Below, in pieces: positions 62,726 to 64,000 of a DNA stretch of 64,000 nucleotides. Below the pieces are notes generated by a model. The model was not told where the DNA came from, ran no database searches, and worked only from the letters and a program-made list of their open reading frames with translations. Each line of letters opens with the position of its first letter. Within the stretch, counting starts at the first letter, position 1. Source of the DNA: Segetibacter koreensis DSM 18137 (GTDB lineage: Bacteria; Bacteroidota; Bacteroidia; Chitinophagales; Chitinophagaceae). Made by a program: the position numbers and the translations under genes. The stretch spans positions 1 through 64,000 of the forward strand of contig NZ_KB893327.1 of NCBI RefSeq assembly GCF_000374045.1. The letters are read 5' to 3'.

Positions 62726-63124
62726 ATGACTGCTATTAATCCCTACATTGGCTTTAACGGAAAATGCTGGGAGGCATAAGGAGTGCCTGGGTAGTGAGCT
62801 CGAGCTTAAGGAGGTGCCTGGTTCGCCTTCCGAACAATTTCAAGGTGACGGCAAAGACAAAATCCTGCACTCTTCGTTAACAATAGACGGCTTGCAAATT
62901 CTGACGGGTTCTGACATGACTGATATGGATGGCTATACGAAAGGTAATAAAATTTCTCTTGCTCTTAATTGTAATAGAGAGCCAGAAATCTTTAGCGTGT
63001 TTGAGAAATTAGGTAAAGGGGGCAGGGTATCCACGCCTTTAAAAGAAGTGTTTTGGGAGGCATATTCGGTACGCTGGTAGATAAATTTGGTATTAAATGG
63101 ATGTTGAATTTTAATAAGAATTAA
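62726..63124 (+). pseudogene. PhnB-like VOC-family protein, multiply broken
   Basis: The frame from ATG 62726 reads MTAINPYIGFNGKCWEA and stops. A second frame (from 62748) continues CLGSELELKEVPGSPSEQF, then GKDKILHSSLTIDGLQILTG and KISLALNCNREPEI. A third ends FGTLVDKFGIKWMLNF at 63124. These are successive blocks of a PhnB/3-demethylubiquinone-type VOC protein, with a small deletion near 62770. At least two frameshifts make it dead. Confidence 0.75.
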
Positions 63125-63149
63125 AAAGAATAAAGGAAGAAAAGTTCCT

Positions 63150-63363
63150 CACGCTCTCAGAGAGAGTAGTTGGTGGCCTCGCTCCTCGAATTAGAAAATG
63201 ACGGCTTGCTTGGAAGGATAGTATTTGCAGAGTTTTCATTCCACGTTGGATATAAAGTTACAGATTTGGAATTGTCACTAAAAACAGTGTTAATGGGTGA
63301 GTTAAACATGATTAAAAGACTGGAGGAGTATTTTGAGAACCGAGGTATTACATCAGGACCTTA
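63150..63363 (+). pseudogene. HxlR-type winged-helix regulator, C-terminal remnant
   Basis: The reading VASLLELENDGLLGRIVFAE, VGYKVTDLELSLKTVL and LEEYFENRG matches the wing and dimerisation part of HxlR-type regulators, with LRELE and PPKVEY-like positions altered. The recognition helix is lost or out of frame upstream of 63170. It lies 14 bases before the intact VOC gene, suggesting an old regulator-enzyme pair. Confidence 0.6.
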
Positions 63364-63376
63364 AACATGAATCGGA

Positions 63377-63772
63377 ATGAAACAACAAATTGTACATATT
63401 GCGTTAATCGTCGATGATTATGATGAGGCGATAAAGTTTTATACAGAGAAACTCAATTTTAATCTGTTGGAGGATACGCCACAAAGTGAAACAAAAAGAT
63501 GGGTACTTGTTGCGCCTAAGGGATCAGAAGAATGTTGGCTGTTGCTTGCAAAAGCAGTAGGGAATGAACAAAGAAGTAGGGTAGGCGATCAAACAGGAGG
63601 CAGAGTCTTTCTTTTTTTAAAAACGGATGATTTTTGGAGAGATTATTCCTCTATGCGGGATAAGGGAGTAAAGTTTATCAGGGAGCCAAAGACAGAAGGA
63701 TATGGAATAGTAGCTGTTTTTGCAGACTTATATGGCAACCTGTGGGATTTAGTAGAATTAACGAACCGGTGA
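63377..63772 (+). CDS. VOC-family (glyoxalase-like) protein
   Basis: 131 residues with two beta-alpha-beta-beta-beta modules. Module one begins QIVHIALIVDDYDEAIKFYT (metal-ligand His at residue 7), and module two has GRVFLFLKTDDFWRDYSSMR and AVFADLYGNLWDLVEL, with the Glu at the end of the last strand. This is the layout of glyoxalase/bleomycin-resistance proteins. The substrate is unknown. It is intact, unlike the related PhnB-type gene just upstream. Confidence 0.88.
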   Translation: MKQQIVHIALIVDDYDEAIKFYTEKLNFNLLEDTPQSETKRWVLVAPKGSEECWLLLAKAVGNEQRSRVGDQTGGRVFLFLKTDDFWRDYSSMRDKGVKFIREPKTEGYGIVAVFADLYGNLWDLVELTNR

Positions 63773-64000
63773 ATAAAAAAGATCAGAAAACTATAGCTTG
63801 ATCAATTACGACATCATTTGATAATATAAGGAATTACACATTTCCGCGGCTAAAATATTATAAGTCATTTTTTCTTGTAAAAGAATTTTGGAAGTTCTTT
63901 TTAGTATTGACAAATTAATTCCCAAACAAAATCGATCTTGGCAAGAGATATGTGTAGAAAGAGTACCAACAAGCAAAAATATAAACTTACTTACTTCTAT
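63773..64000. other. Intergenic to the window edge, no gene seen
   Basis: Neither strand shows a supported start of a gene before the edge. Confidence 0.3.

Noticed and set aside
1-64000. tRNA, rRNA and CRISPR arrays
   Set aside because: Both strands were read for cloverleaf-type sequences, rRNA motifs and regularly spaced repeats; none was recognised, although a covariance-model search was not possible here.

Overview
The window is AT-rich DNA from a member of the Bacteroidota, most likely the Chitinophagaceae or a close relative (inference). The signs are a SusC/SusD pair, promoters of the TTTG-N19-TAnnTTTG type, a type IX secretion sorting domain, a LytS/LytTR pair, a GlxA-type AraC regulator, and no Shine-Dalgarno signals. 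It reads as accessory chromosome: intact operons alternate with decayed insertion sequences, a broken mobilisation module and many frameshifted gene remnants.

Layout. 1-640 is the end of an IS110 element. 868-2344 is a compact triad of ECF sigma factor, small protein and ClpP. 3641-8666 is a decayed mobilisable element (ssb, DUF932, mobilisation accessory protein, relaxase, coupling protein) with a candidate oriT at 5160-5300. 8760-9074 is a transposase remnant. 9210-16732 is an RND efflux operon with a TetR repressor and four copies of a TTAAC-N3-GTTAA operator. 16784-17485 is an IS21 remnant. 17840-26365 is a promoter, a cysteine-rich leader ORF, SusC, SusD, a cysteine-type sulfatase and a frameshifted binding protein. 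26408-29237 has a nearly identical promoter and a second cysteine-rich leader ORF, followed by two tiny membrane proteins, a fatty acid hydroxylase and a formylglycine-generating enzyme. 29806-37852 holds a CheB-like protein, secreted proteins and remnants. 38389-46001 is a partly decayed copper and DJ-1 island carrying two further cis-regulatory codes. 46512-48594 holds two oxidoreductases. 48921-51185 is an insertion-sequence graveyard. 52085-63772 holds a TPR protein, a LytS/LytTR pair, a TonB-linked receptor, a Crp regulator and small enzymes, several of them broken.

The main candidate for an undescribed system is the pair of sulfatase-linked operons. Their promoters match at 38 of 41 positions, and each promoter is followed by a short ORF ending in a cluster of cysteines (five Cys codons just before the stop). 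One operon encodes sulfate-ester uptake and hydrolysis; the other encodes the enzyme that activates such sulfatases. This suggests a cysteine-sensing attenuation regulon for sulfur scavenging, similar in concept to the polycysteine leaders known from mycobacteria. Two further regulatory codes were found by comparing promoters. A 38-nt block lies exactly 21 nt before the -7 box of three copper-type genes. A TGTCC...GTCC direct repeat with fixed geometry occurs at three sites in the same island, two of them upstream of DJ-1/GlxA-type genes.
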